A stretch of DNA of 64,000 nucleotides from Allacma fusca (Eukaryota; Arthropoda; Collembola; Symphypleona; Sminthuridae): positions 38,055,067 through 38,119,066 of the forward strand of contig OX359245.1 in NCBI GenBank assembly GCA_947179485.1, given 5' to 3'. Below are positions 37,981 to 49,409 of the stretch, piece after piece. The translations under genes were made by a program, and so were the position numbers. Each line of letters starts with the position of its first letter. Position 1 is the first letter of the stretch. The notes under the pieces were generated by a model. It did no database searches. It saw only the letters and a program-made list of their open reading frames with translations, and was not told the DNA's origin.

Positions 37981-39183
37981 AGGGTAATCAGTCAAGACAA
38001 TACGGGTAGTGTAATTTCAGATCAAATGATTTTTAAACAATATTGGATTATCAGGGTTGGGTAATTTTATAAGATCAGGTGTTGGATTGGATGAAAGGAT
38101 TACTACACAAAATTCAGGTTATTTAGATTGGATTAAGGAATTTGTAAACCAAAATTCTAAAATTTGGGTTTCGAATACGGGATTGGGAATAAAAATCTAG
38201 CAATTTGAGTTTGGATTAAGGGATTCGTTGAAACTGTCCATCTAGAAATACGGATCGCTTTTCTGGGTTTTGTGACAATTTAATTTTTTCCGTATACTGC
38301 ACTTGCATCTGCTGTAAGTCCATACTAAATTACCTTGTTCATCGGTTTTACATTTATTCTGCATACGTCTAGAAACTATAATGTCGTGTGATTTGTCGTA
38401 TTTGAAAACGTTAACTTTGCGAGTGCAAACATAATACAAGAGACAAGTACAGTACAATGCCGGTAGGGGTAGAATAATGGGATACAATTAAGTTGCTAGT
38501 ACAATATACACTTAGTTTAATCCCGGATTTCCAACCTTACAGTAATTATTCAATTCCAGTCTTCGCTCTACATTAATTAAGATACCTTGATTTTTTTGTT
38601 AATAAATTCTTGAAGCTGTTTAAGAAAAATTTCATTATTTACTTTGAACAAATTCAGCAATAGTTCTTAGCAATTAAGAATAATTAACAATTTTGCATGT
38701 AAATACTCAATCACATTGTTGAAGTTTGCTTGGCTGGGCTTTTGGCAGCTTCTTGTTTTGAGATCGCTGAGTCGCGTAGTGGGGGTCTTTAAGGTACATA
38801 CGTACGTACATATGTATTCTCTTCTCATCTGTTGTAAGACCAAAGCTGGGCATGCAAATCTACCTAGCCTTTTTGCTTCCTATAACAAAAAAATTTTCCG
38901 GGCTTAAACTTCGAGCCTCTTTCCCTTAAACCTTGCGGTGAAGAGTTGCCTGCCTATAATCTTATATTGTTACGTAACGATCAGTAACGACTTCAACAAT
39001 ATATTGGAAATAACGATATATAGTTTCGAGACAAGTAAATACCAATTTCAACTTCATTTTTCCTAAATAACTGTAAATAATAAAGCATAATTAAGCTTAG
39101 CTTAAAGGCATAATTGAACTGAAAACGTTAGATGCGTATTTATATTAACACTTTTTTTAATTTTGCCTGAATTTACCTACTTA

Positions 39184-40018
39184 GGGGCCATTCAAGTAAT
39201 TCATAACGCAAAATTGGCCAAAATTTCACCCCCACCCACCTGATGTAACGTTAGGGTAACGCTGATTAAACTACCACCTACCCGACATAACGCGTTACGT
39301 GTGTTTTTAAATACATTAGATTAAATATATGTATGCCTGCTTAAAGACTACGATTCATCCGGTAAAACTATAGGTTTATTCAATTTGTGGCTTCAGCCTC
39401 ACATTCAACAAATGGACTTTTTAACCAGTCAGGAATACTTTCAATAACTTCAATGTCACTATCTTCGTCATCACTGTCTGCATACCCTTGTGCAACACAT
39501 TCAATAATGTCCTGCGTTTATACTTTCAATTGCTTGAAAAAATGAAGTCAGGCAGAATTTATGAAGTAAATGTCCACAGCTTAAAACTACAGCGTGATAA
39601 TCACTTCCTTGATCCCCTCCGGATTTCTCCGAAGGGGTTCGAAACATGCTCCACATGCAATAAATTGCGCCATTTAAAATTTCCAAATTAATAAAAAAAA
39701 TTCAATAAATGATGCACAATACTTAAAATCTTTAAAGCGAATTTGGCTTTTCCCTTTACAAATGTTTTCAAGGATTAATTTGCAAAATCGTATATGCATG
39801 AAATTTACGTTACGTGTCTCTATAATAGAACCACCAAATCGTCGTAAACTTCGAAGCTTTAAAATCGAGTCATTTAATTTTCAGAGGTAAGAAGGATCAT
39901 CAAAACATGGCGTTACGTACGAAGGTGATCTACGACCCCCCGATGCAGGTAACAAAGCATTACGTTAGTTTGTAAGGCCACCCACTACCCCTGCGTTATG
40001 AATTACTTGAACGGCCCC
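39184..40018. mobile_element. TIR element with TTA target duplication (PIF/Harbinger-like)
   Basis: The ends are inverted: GGGGCCATTCAAGTAATTCA... on the left and, in reverse complement, GGGGCCGTTCAAGTAATTCA... on the right. There is about one mismatch in 27 bp. Both sides are flanked by TTA (39181-39183 and 40019-40021). A 3-bp TWA duplication is typical of PIF/Harbinger, though other superfamilies are possible. At 835 bp it is too short to encode a transposase. It holds RING-like coding remnants on the minus strand. Confidence 0.75.
39380..39673 (-). pseudogene. Degenerate RING-finger-like ORF inside the TIR element
   Basis: Read leftwards from an ATG at 39673: a CGACFEP segment (C-x2-C) in one frame, then after a one-base shift LSCGHLLHKFCLTSFF (the C-x-H-x2-H-x2-C of a RING or related zinc finger). 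In a third frame, directly after a CAG that could be an acceptor at 39512, an acidic tail (ADSDDEDSD) ends at a TGA at 39380. The pieces look coding and collinear, but no single frame joins them, so this is a decayed gene or one with unrecognised small introns. Function is unknown. Confidence 0.45.
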
Positions 40019-40683
40019 TTACTACAAATTTTTGCCAGGCTAGCTGACTCCTAACCTATGTATAGGGCCTGGGGCCTACTTATAACCTACGCGTCTATCT
40101 TTGTCTCCAACGTGAAATACTGATTCTCAAGGAAGTGCGTACATAACAAAGAAACTAATGCGAGCGAGATTTACTAGTTGCCGTTGCCAGCTTCAGTTGC
40201 ATAAGAGAAAGGAAAATATTTAATCTGCGCGCGGAAAGATTAGATGTGGAATCAGCTGAGACCGGTCTCTCATGTGAGTCGCTCCTTCCCTATAGCTGGC
40301 TCTCGTCTCCTTTGGCTCACTCGACGTTGCTCAATGCTTAGAGAGCCAATCATGTGTTCTTACCCAGTATTAATTAATTATAGCTAGAAAGAATGCTTGG
40401 AATTGCAACTTTTGGTAAATAGTGTCAGATATTACTATTATAAAATAATTCGATACACGTAGCTCACATGACTTTTTTCAAAAAATATGTTTCTACAAAA
40501 ATAACATTTTACCTGATTTGCCTTCACTGTTTAAGACTTTTCGAAATGTGTCTACAACAGCAATGATACATCCAATTATCTGAAATAGGCACAACATTTC
40601 CAAGTGTACAGTAATTATTACAATTTAAAATGTAAATTCTAACCTTATTACAATTACGGTAAATAAGGGTTAACATTTTCCAA

Positions 40684-41965
40684 GGGTGAAATTAAATAAA
40701 ATTCCGTACTGTTATCGTTTCGATATTTTGTCTGCGTGTCTGCTTGTTCGTCCTCACCAGAGCTGCGGTCAAGTTCATGTTAAAACTTGTCATGTTCATG
40801 TCAAGGTCAAGTTCATGTCAAGTTCGGTTTGACGATTATTTTAACTTGACCATGACGCATCATGTTCGAGTTTACGTCAAATTTTCACTTGACGTTCAAG
40901 TCCGAATCATGTTCAAGTTCAAGTCTTCATCATCCAACTTGACAACATTGTCATGTTCATGGTCGGTTCAGCCAGCTGGAAAAACTTGAACATGAACATG
41001 TCATTTTGAGTTGATGTTAGAAACGATGAATAAAACGTGATTGCAAGATCTCCTTTATTTACAGCTTGTACCTGATTTAAAATTTCAACGATTTGCAAAT
41101 AGGAGCATCTACAATACATACACGCATGTGTAAAAAACTCAACGTGCTTATTCCCATCAACCGTATGGTAAAGTAAAGTCATCTCATAAAGCTGAAATAC
41201 AGTAAATAAATTCAGTAGCTAATAAAACTAAGTTAATTAAAAGTGGTCCACATTAATGCTGACTGAAAAAGTGTCCGGTGGTCAAAGTTTCAGATAAAAC
41301 CTTTGGGGAATGTTGGTTAAATATTATGGTTATTAATTTTGTCTATTGCATTTTAAGCTGACATAACAATGCATTCCAAAAGGTTACAATGTTGAGTCCT
41401 TACTTAATTTATTTTGTACCCGTATAACTTTAAATTCGTGGTCATGTTCAAGTTCAAGTGCATGTTCGGGTCAAGTAACGGAGCTAACTTGATCTTCATG
41501 TTAGCACCATGTTCAAGTTCGCTGCAATTAACTTGAACTTATCATTCTTTCATGGTCAAGTTACGACGTGAACTTGACGTACTCAGGTCATGTTCAGATC
41601 GTGGTTTATTTAAAATTGTCATGTTCGAGTCATGTTCATGTTCGAATCGCTATTTGAACCGAACATGAACGCAGCTCTGGTCCTCACGGCAATTGCCGAA
41701 CCAATGTCACCACACAATTCAAACATTTTACAGTGTACATATCTGATGTATCAGAATCTTAAATTGCTTTGGGAGAAGATCGGATCATTCTTGTGACCTC
41801 AAAAAATTAAAATACGATGCAAAGGACCCGGCGAAAACTTGTTATGTGTTACTGTATCGACCAATGATAAGCGCGCGAGAATCACTTCGCCCCTTGCTGA
41901 CTTTCCAGTGAAGTGTTAGTCACAAATAATTTTTAGAGGCGAAGGGAAGCTGAAAGACACTTTTG
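40684..41965 (+). repeat. Local dispersed repeat, copy 2, split by a hAT-like element
   Basis: Left part 40684-40757 and right part 41688-41965 align with the uninterrupted copy at 37613-37980. The break is exactly at the transposon's 8-bp target duplication. Confidence 0.65.
40758..41679. mobile_element. Non-autonomous hAT-like transposon with 8-bp TSD
   Basis: Starts CAGAGCTGCG and ends with its inverted complement CGCAGCTCTG. Identical 8-bp GTCCTCAC lies immediately outside both ends (40750-40757 and 41680-41687), the hallmark of hAT insertion. The interior is packed with short TCAAGTTCATG-type motifs in both orientations, like subterminal transposase-binding repeats. No transposase is encoded in 922 bp. 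Confidence 0.9.
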
Positions 41966-42180
41966 CGATTATCTATGTGTCTTCTTGTCTGCTTGACTGT
42001 CCAAACGAAAGCTGCCGAACCAAATGTCCCAGACAATTAAAATTGCTTTCGGGGGCAGATTAAATAAAAAGTAAGAAGTACGTTGCTTTTGAAGGAGATC
42101 AGGATCAGGACATTCGTTTGACTTCAAAAAATTAAATGAGCTCACGTATAAAGACATGCATAGGCACAAAAGTTGGAAGT
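41966..42180 (+). repeat. Local dispersed repeat, copy 3 (partial)
   Basis: TGTCTGCTTGACTGTCC...TGCCGAACCAAATGTCCC and a later CTTCAAAAAATTAAA segment match copies 1 and 2. It sits directly after copy 2 in the same orientation. Confidence 0.55.
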
Positions 42181-45029
42181 AAATCTGGCGACATCTTTTG
42201 TCGGATACTCGGATATGTCGTTAATAATAAATTGTTTTTTTCATGTACAACTTCGATTCAATCTTGACGTTCGAGTTTAATTTTGAACTTCTTATTATTA
42301 TATTAATAATAAATTATTGTTATTTTGTAGCTATTTTTGCAACAAAATATCACAAAATAATTAACAAAGCTGCAAGTACATCACAGGATTACTTATAATA
42401 GCGCTCTAGCGTTTATTGACTTTTTAGTGCAGAGGATTTTTTTAAGGGTATGACAAAAAGGCTGAAGGTAGGTAAAGTCAATGCAGAACTCTGTCCCCGC
42501 GGCTGACGTTATATGGCAAAGGGAATCTAGCAAAGGCATCACGAACGCCTCAAAACCTCAAATGCCCTTTATTATTACTTCGGGTGTGTTGGAGAGAGTA
42601 TCGTCACAAGTTCCACTCTGTGCTTTGTAAAGGATAGGAGCGCAGCGAGACAACATCCAATTAGTTAATAAGATCTGGAGAGAAAGAGTCAATCACCTTT
42701 GACCTCCTCATCCAGTTCACAACACAATTAAATCCTCTCTTCACCATCAACTCTAATTATTTCAGTAATAATTCAGTGTTTCCAGGATTTAATTATTTCA
42801 AACATTCATCTGCCGCTAATATTCCGAATCTGGCTTCTTCAAAACCGGAACAAGTGAAATCCCCGATTTAAAAAAAATTTAAGTGTTTTTCAAGACAGTC
42901 ATCGTCAATTCAGTGGAACATTCTGTGAAGGTATTTATTAAATTTTTGAATATTAAATACATGTTGGATAAATTCAGACGTAGGTATTTTTATGGTGTAA
43001 ATGATATCCTGATTTTGTGAAGGGGAAAAGATGATGGAATGGAAGATCTTAAGATAAGATCTTATAATGGGTGGGATGTGATTACTGATTACATGTGAAA
43101 GCTTCCTAATTTAACTTTACAATTTTGAAAGTATTTTCATTTGACTGAATTAGCTTAAATCGTGATATTTTTTTTGAGTGGGTCTTTCAGAGCAATTAAC
43201 AGATATTGTTAGCAGCCGCCTTGTGTTGTGTGTGTTAAATATTAGCTTGTGTTCGGATTTGGTCAGTGCTGTTTGAAAACTTTTGTGTCATGACCAATAT
43301 TGTACGAATGTTTAATTTAATGGATGTACTGAGTATTGTTTGTTTGAAATTGTAACTGTAATAATTATTTATTCCTAGAAATCAAGCACATTATAGGAAC
43401 GTAAACAGACAATGTTGTTCCCAGTCCCCCCAGTAAGCTCAGGAACTCAGAACAGATCTCCAACGATCCAATTTATCTCGAAAGGTTGAAGGGGTTTCGA
43501 AAAAAAAATTCAGAAAGTATAAACAGCTTTGGAGGACGCAGCTGGAAGAGATATTTAATTTAATTGTATTTACTTGTACAAAACTGGGGAATCCTTGAGG
43601 AGGGATTGGATCCGAGGGGAGACAAAATTGTCAATAGTTTTTTTTATGAGTGGATGGATTATGTATTGTCTCTTGTGTGGGTTTAGTATCTCGACATGAC
43701 AACAGTAGTGAGTAATAATGTCAGTTGAGTCGGAGGTTCCGCCAGGAATAAGCCCCTGTTGTCTACATATTTTTTTCTGGTATCTCCTGACCTTGAGGAA
43801 TTATCAACGGAATCATTTTACAATATTAGGATCATAACAGAACAGAGAGTAGTACGCACTATCTTCTGTTCCCGTCCGTTCCTGGTCTTCCATAATATGA
43901 CTTCATTGTGAGCCAGACGGCAGATAGTGATTACTCAATTTGTACAATCAGCTAGATGGTCCCAAATGAGGTTTATGGTAATATGGTTATCTGTATATAA
44001 TTATAGAAATATAGATAAATTTCTACGTGACTGGACATAATTACATGGAAATAGAAAGGGTGTGTTTACTATATTGTCTGAGCTGAATTCCCGAGTGTGT
44101 TTCAAGCTGTAATAGGGAGCTTTGGAGGAAAAAGGAGATTGTAAAATCGAAGCTTGAGTTTTGGGTAGATAGAACAGACGGTACTTCGTGGAATTAAGAC
44201 ATGTATATGTATTTAATTATTGTAGTTTGGAAAGGGCAATTGCCCACTGACCACTTGAAGTAAATGTTAGAGGTTGAATGTTCTGGTTAATAGTTTGTCA
44301 TCCTCGATGAGTCAGGCTTGTGATGTAACCATGTATTAACTGGTTTCTGCAAGACTTGTAAATGTGAAGGGTAATATTTTAATTTGAGCATGCAGACGGA
44401 GAGCTGATGCTTGTTTTTACATTAGGCGTAGTAATATTTTATCTGATGCATTTGTCCGGCCTGACACTCAATGTCATATTCTGAGACTATTGACGTTCGC
44501 ATTATGTATCTTGGAAGCTTGAGGAAGTGAGCTTCCGTTTAAAGGAGATAATCACAATTATAACATGTCAATAAGGTTATTACTGAATTAAATAGATGAT
44601 ATTGCTGCCTAAGCTAGAAAAATTAATTATATGTGGTGCTGGGTTTTATTCAGGTAGGCATTTATTTAATTATGGTTTACTTATTTTTGAAGTATTTTAA
44701 CGCAATTAAATGCTGTTAAATAGGAGTAATAAAAAAATAATAAGGTAGGGAAAAGGTAGTAATGAATGCACACATGAAGCTGAGAAATTCCTAGAAACGG
44801 ATCCGGGATGTAATGGGTAGAAAAGTATACGTTTACGTATGCATTTCCTACGTTAGAGAGTACAGGCGTCTCGGAGTCTTTGAGTGCAACTGGGAACAAT
44901 ACAAGTGTTGAAGGACTTATGCATAAGAGCATACTAGGCAGGAGCGGATAGGGAGAGAGCGATTTAGTACCTATACGTTTTTACATGTATGGGACGTCAC
45001 TATAATCCGAAACCGGAGTGAGGAGCAAA

Positions 45030-45037
45030 TATAAAAA
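45030..45037 (+). promoter_or_regulatory. TATA box of an SH3BGR transcript
   Basis: TATAAAAA in the context GAGCAAATATAAAAAG, about 300 bp upstream of the start codon. A likely 5' UTR intron ends with TTATTTGCAG at 45262. Confidence 0.5.
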
Positions 45038-45330
45038 GAAAACACCGGGCTCACTTGCATTTCCGCAAGCTTTGGACACTCTTCAGCTTAATGTTGGAGG
45101 CAGTCAGTCAAGAAGCGCTATTATTGTCTGTAGCAGTGTTTTTACTTCATACTTACTACTGGGACTGTTTTGAATTTTGATTACACTTGTAGTAGGCGTT
45201 TTTTACTGTTAGAACTAAACGTTATTTGGTAGTGAATTATTTTTTTCTTGTTTATTTGCAGGAGTTGTCAAACCTAAGGTTGATTTTTTCGTGCCCAAGC
45301 TGCCCTCACATACACACCGTCTGAATGACC

Positions 45331-46535
45331 ATGGGAGTGAAGGTGTACTACTCGGAGATCTCCGGAAGCAAGGAGGTCCTGTGATATTCACTTTCAAAAT
45401 ACTTTATAAAAATTTAGGCTCAGTTTTGTTGCTTTTTTCTCAAAATACTTACTTAATTGATTTAATGCTTTTAGGTACTTATGTGGTTCCTATAATGAAA
45501 TGGTATAATCGTATAACTTTCTTTGTGGAAATTGCAGGTAAAAAAGCGTCAGCAGCGTGTAATGATGATTCTTGAAAGCAAAAGCATCCCGTACGAAGCC
45601 ATCGACATTACAGAAGCTGGCAAAGAGAAAGACAAAGACTTCATGTTATCGAATGCAAAACCCAGGGCAGGTGCAAAGATCATACTTAGTCCTCAGATTT
45701 TCGCCGACGAGCTCTACTGCGGGGTTTGTACTTTATATTGATTATATTTTACAAGCAATATTTTGCATATTTAATACTAATATTAAATTTCTGCTAAGTC
45801 AGTTCTCTGCAAAAGTAGGATTGTATTTGATTTAAACATTTAATAAATAGATATATTTAGTTTTACATAGAATCTGCCAGCCGAACTATGTAGGATTTTG
45901 TATTCAATTGTGTTTTAAGTTTGTGGTAAAATATGCTTTGAAAGTTTGTATCTTCACAAATGCTTCTTCTTTTTTATATCTAGGACTATGATGACTTCGA
46001 CCTAGCGAATGAGAACGATACCTTAGAAGATTTCTTGCACAGCCCGAAGATCGAGAAGCCCGCAAGTAGAGGCCCGTCTGCTGAAAAGACAGAACCAAAG
46101 GCAGAGGCAGTGGTTACGAATGGAACTGCGGCTTCCAGGGAACCGTCCGCTGAAGTCGAATCCACTACTAAAGACGGTGACAATGCAAATGAAAAGAGTA
46201 AAGAAGCCTCTCCTGAAAAGATTGTTAAAGAGGCATCTCCTGAGAAGAGTGTTAAAGAGGCATCACCAGAGAAGATCGTGAAAGAGGCCTCTCCTGAGAA
46301 GATTGTTAAAGAGGCTTCCCCTGAAAAGAGTAAAGAGGCTTCCCCAGCAAACAGTAAAGAAGCCTCTCCTGAGAAGCAAGTTGAGTCCTCTGAACCTCCA
46401 GCATCAACAACGGAAGAAGCAAAAGAGACCGAAGCGGATACAACCACTGCTGATGATCCCTTACCAGAAGAACCTGTGGAGAGCAAGGCAAAGGAGGAAG
46501 CTCCTGCCAAGGAAGAAGCAGAAGAAGACGAGTGA
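45331..46535 (+). CDS. SH3-domain-binding glutamic acid-rich protein (SH3BGR/Sh3beta)
   Basis: Three coding exons (45331-45375, 45538-45723, 45984-46535), all phase 0, give 260 residues. Residues 1-95 form the thioredoxin/glutaredoxin-like SH3BGR domain: GVKVYYSEISGSKE, then VKKRQQRVMMILESK, DITEAGKEKDKDFM and, across the next splice, CGDYDDFDLANENDTLEDFL. The family lacks the CxxC redox pair, as here. The remaining ~165 residues are a disordered Glu/Lys/Ser/Pro tail with KEASPEK repeats, ending in an acidic stretch. The first donor (GAG|GTCCTG) is weak, but it reproduces the family's SGxKEVKKRQQ junction exactly. AATAAA occurs at 46865-46870. The molecular role is unclear in the family. Confidence 0.9.
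46198..46380 (+). repeat. KEASPEK coding repeat in SH3BGR
   Basis: Seven imperfect copies of KEASPEK, with or without IV/SV linkers, in units of 18-27 bp and all in frame. Confidence 0.85.
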
Positions 46536-48564
46536 TGAATTCTTTGATGTCACTATGTGCAATTGAAACTTGATTCGATAATACTTAATTACCGCAAAAA
46601 ATTAAAGTTTAATTGTAGCACCATTATTTAGGGAACGGATACTTACTAACAATAAGTTGAAAGTATCATATCTTAATGTTATTATTTAATTTACCGTGTA
46701 TTATTATTTTCTTTTATTGTGGAATCCTGGAGAGCGTTTAATGTTTTAACACCGTAAAACTAGGATTACTATGAAATAGTTTTTCCTCTTTGTAAGGAAT
46801 CAGGAAGGAAAAGTATGGTCAAAAATTCCACCCATTATATTTTTAGGACATGGCGGAATGCACAAATAAAATCCACAATTTCTCCCATTTATTTACCATT
46901 TGATTTGAAATAATTCTAAACGAAACTAAATTTGGAGGAAATACTCACGAATTCCCAATTCGCAAAAAATAGCTTTAGGAGTAGTATGTAAATATTAGCA
47001 ATTGAGATGTTACCAAATAACAAGTCTTTTCTATATGCCATGAGCGTACTGATAAATTTTCCTACAAGACTATATATTGTGTCGTATGATTTTTTACGAA
47101 ATGAATTTTACTATTGGAATATACTGCTTAAAGCTTTAAAAGTGTAGTTGTGGAAATTCTGTGGACATTGTGCAATCAACCTTGTGAATCATAAAATTGT
47201 ATACCAGGTCAACACGATATAAACCTGTTGATTCTCTGTCGCTCAGTTTCCTCCCTTCTCAAATATGTATTAAATATTTATCTCATCCGTTCGTTGCCTG
47301 AATGGGGAAAAAAATTATTGTAATGTAAATCTCTACGAACAGTGCCTACTTAATTAATTATATTTATTCTTAATGATCTTCTCTCCTCATAGGCTCTTCT
47401 TACGTTTAAGGTGTACGTCTTTATTTTATTTCCAAGTATATTTTGTAACCCAGTCAAGAGTGTTTACGGTGGGGATGTAAATAATAATCATTATTATTAT
47501 ACCCAGCATAATAATTTTGCTCATTTAATCAAGTAATATATTTTGGCAACGTGTAAATTGTTGTGGTCCTCACTCAAGCATTGTACTTTACGGACTACAT
47601 GGACATCCTGCATATGTACATACGCCAAAGGCAATGCAATAATTAGTTTTTACGGACTCATTGTCAGTCTTTACCAACGATATTATACTTACCTGTCAGT
47701 GAATTAATTTAAAGGGATTAGAGCATATATAATTATGTAACATGTAATATTATATTTACACATGATTCATCAGCCCAAGTCACGCATGTTAAAAAACTTA
47801 TATTACTAAATCTCAATAAATTCAATTTGTTCACTTTAAAATGCATCTATCCTCACTCATTTCCTCAATAATCGAATTTTATATCCGCATTTGTTCACTG
47901 TGTTTGTTTTTAATCTAATGACTTGCAAAAACTCCAGTCTATTCAAATAAATACAACATTCAAAAGAAAATAAGCTTTTACTTGTCTGCACATTCACTCT
48001 GGAACATTATATACCCAAATGGGTAAAATACTCAATTAGTTCTAAAATTTCCTCCACAAAATTTTTGCGTAAAGTTCACCAATTTTTTTCCCAAAAAATT
48101 CAAGCATCACACACTAAAGCAATTTTAAGCATACATCCCAATTCTGGAAGATCCCCTTGATAGGCGCCAAATATCAGCATATTATTTTATTTTTGCTCCC
48201 CCATCCCCATCTCCTCGTCGATGATCTCATTCCCACAAGTCTCGTTGTCAATGTTAATAATAATTGTACGATCTCATTGCATTTTAACAGCAGAGACGTG
48301 CAACATATATATGCAGATGCAGATACTTGTTTCGGCCGCTTATGTTAACTTTATTTTTAATATTTCTCTGAAATAATTTTCAAAGGCCTGCGTTCCTACC
48401 TGGGCCAGGTATTAACTAACGCTGCATAAATGATCTGTCTATTTATGAAGTACATTATTAATTTAAAAATTGAAGCTCTTCAAGCTTATGCATTTATTTC
48501 CAAAGTTTTTTTAAAAATTATAGGATTTTGGGGGAATTAAATCTGGAATTTGTATTTAACAGCA
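46536..48564. other. SH3BGR 3' UTR and MPG copy-1 upstream region
   Basis: AT-rich, with no supported coding exon. Much of it is shared with unit B of the segmental duplication, apart from about 46740-47590. TTTAACAG just before the MPG ATG looks like the acceptor of a 5' UTR intron. Confidence 0.55.
46865..46870 (+). terminator. Candidate polyadenylation signal of SH3BGR
   Basis: AATAAA 330 nt downstream of the stop codon. Confidence 0.4.
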
Positions 48565-49409
48565 ATGAAGAGAGGAATAGCAGCAACAAAAGGGGCAAGC
48601 GCCTCTCCGTACTTCAAAAAGCTTCCGCGAGAGTTCTTCAACCAACCTGCAGTGGACTTGAGTAGGGCTTTGCTGGGTAAAGTCCTGGCCAGGAGATTAC
48701 CAAATGGAGAAGTCCTCCGGGGGACAATTGTCGAAACGGAGGCTTACCCAGGAGGCTCACTCTCTAACCACCGCAAGAGGTCGGCACGGAATGCCGCGAT
48801 GTTCATGGAACCCGGAACAGCCTATGTGTATTTCACATACGGGATGTACCACTGCTTCAATATTTCCGCACAAGGTTCAATAAAAAAATATTCTTTTGGA
48901 GCAGTCACTTATTCTAAATTCTAGATGATATGGGCGGAAGATTTAATAATTGTTGCTTTTATGTTCAAATAGAAGAAGGAGGCGCGTGTCTACTCCGGGC
49001 GGTGGAGCCACTCGAAGATTACGCAACCATGCGGGAATTACGGGAGCGTCACGCTAAAAAGAAGAAGACGGAGACGGGGAGTGGCAAGAAGAGCAAGAAA
49101 CCCTGGAAATTGTATGAATTGGCCAATGGACCGGGGAAACTCTGTTTGGCGTTTGATATTGACCGAGGGTCTGGTGACAAGCAGGATCTGGTCACCAGTG
49201 ACCTCATGTGGTTGGAGAATAGCGACAATGAGAGCTTCCAACCGGGGAACTTCGGAATGGAGGAGTCCAAAAGGGTAGGGATAGACTCAAGTCCTCCGGA
49301 ATCCCGCAACCAACTCTGGCGATTCCTCATTGTTGACAATTTGGCCGTCAGTACGGCGAAGCCCAATCAGATTCTGAAACGGCTGGAGCAGATGAAGTCA
49401 GATGTGTGA
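48565..49409 (+). CDS. MPG: Alkyladenine DNA glycosylase MPG/AAG, copy 1 (altered active-site loop)
   Basis: Two exons (48565-48874, 48973-49409; phase 1, 98-bp intron) give 248 residues. The enzyme excises 3-methyladenine, hypoxanthine and other damaged purines to start base-excision repair in the nucleus. Family motifs: REFFNQPAVDLSRALLGKVL, IVETEAYPG with the catalytic Glu (residue 59) and Tyr 61, YVYFTYGMYHCFNIS and, across the splice, LLRAVEPLE with the conserved Arg. A Lys-rich insert follows (about residues 135-155). Compared with copy 2, four residues are missing after TEAYPG, and the position of human His136 is Leu (GGSLSNHR versus AASHSYHR). The start is the first ATG, after a likely acceptor. 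Activity may be reduced. Confidence 0.92.

Larger units (their letters stand above)
36397..45029. other. Long gene-poor, repeat-rich region
   Basis: GID8 promoter at the left, with a CA microsatellite near 36524-36545. In the middle are dispersed repeats and two DNA transposons (listed separately). The 42.5-43.0 kb stretch, with an AAG|GTATTT donor near 42931, could hold a distal non-coding first exon of SH3BGR. No other supported coding exon was found. Confidence 0.5.
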
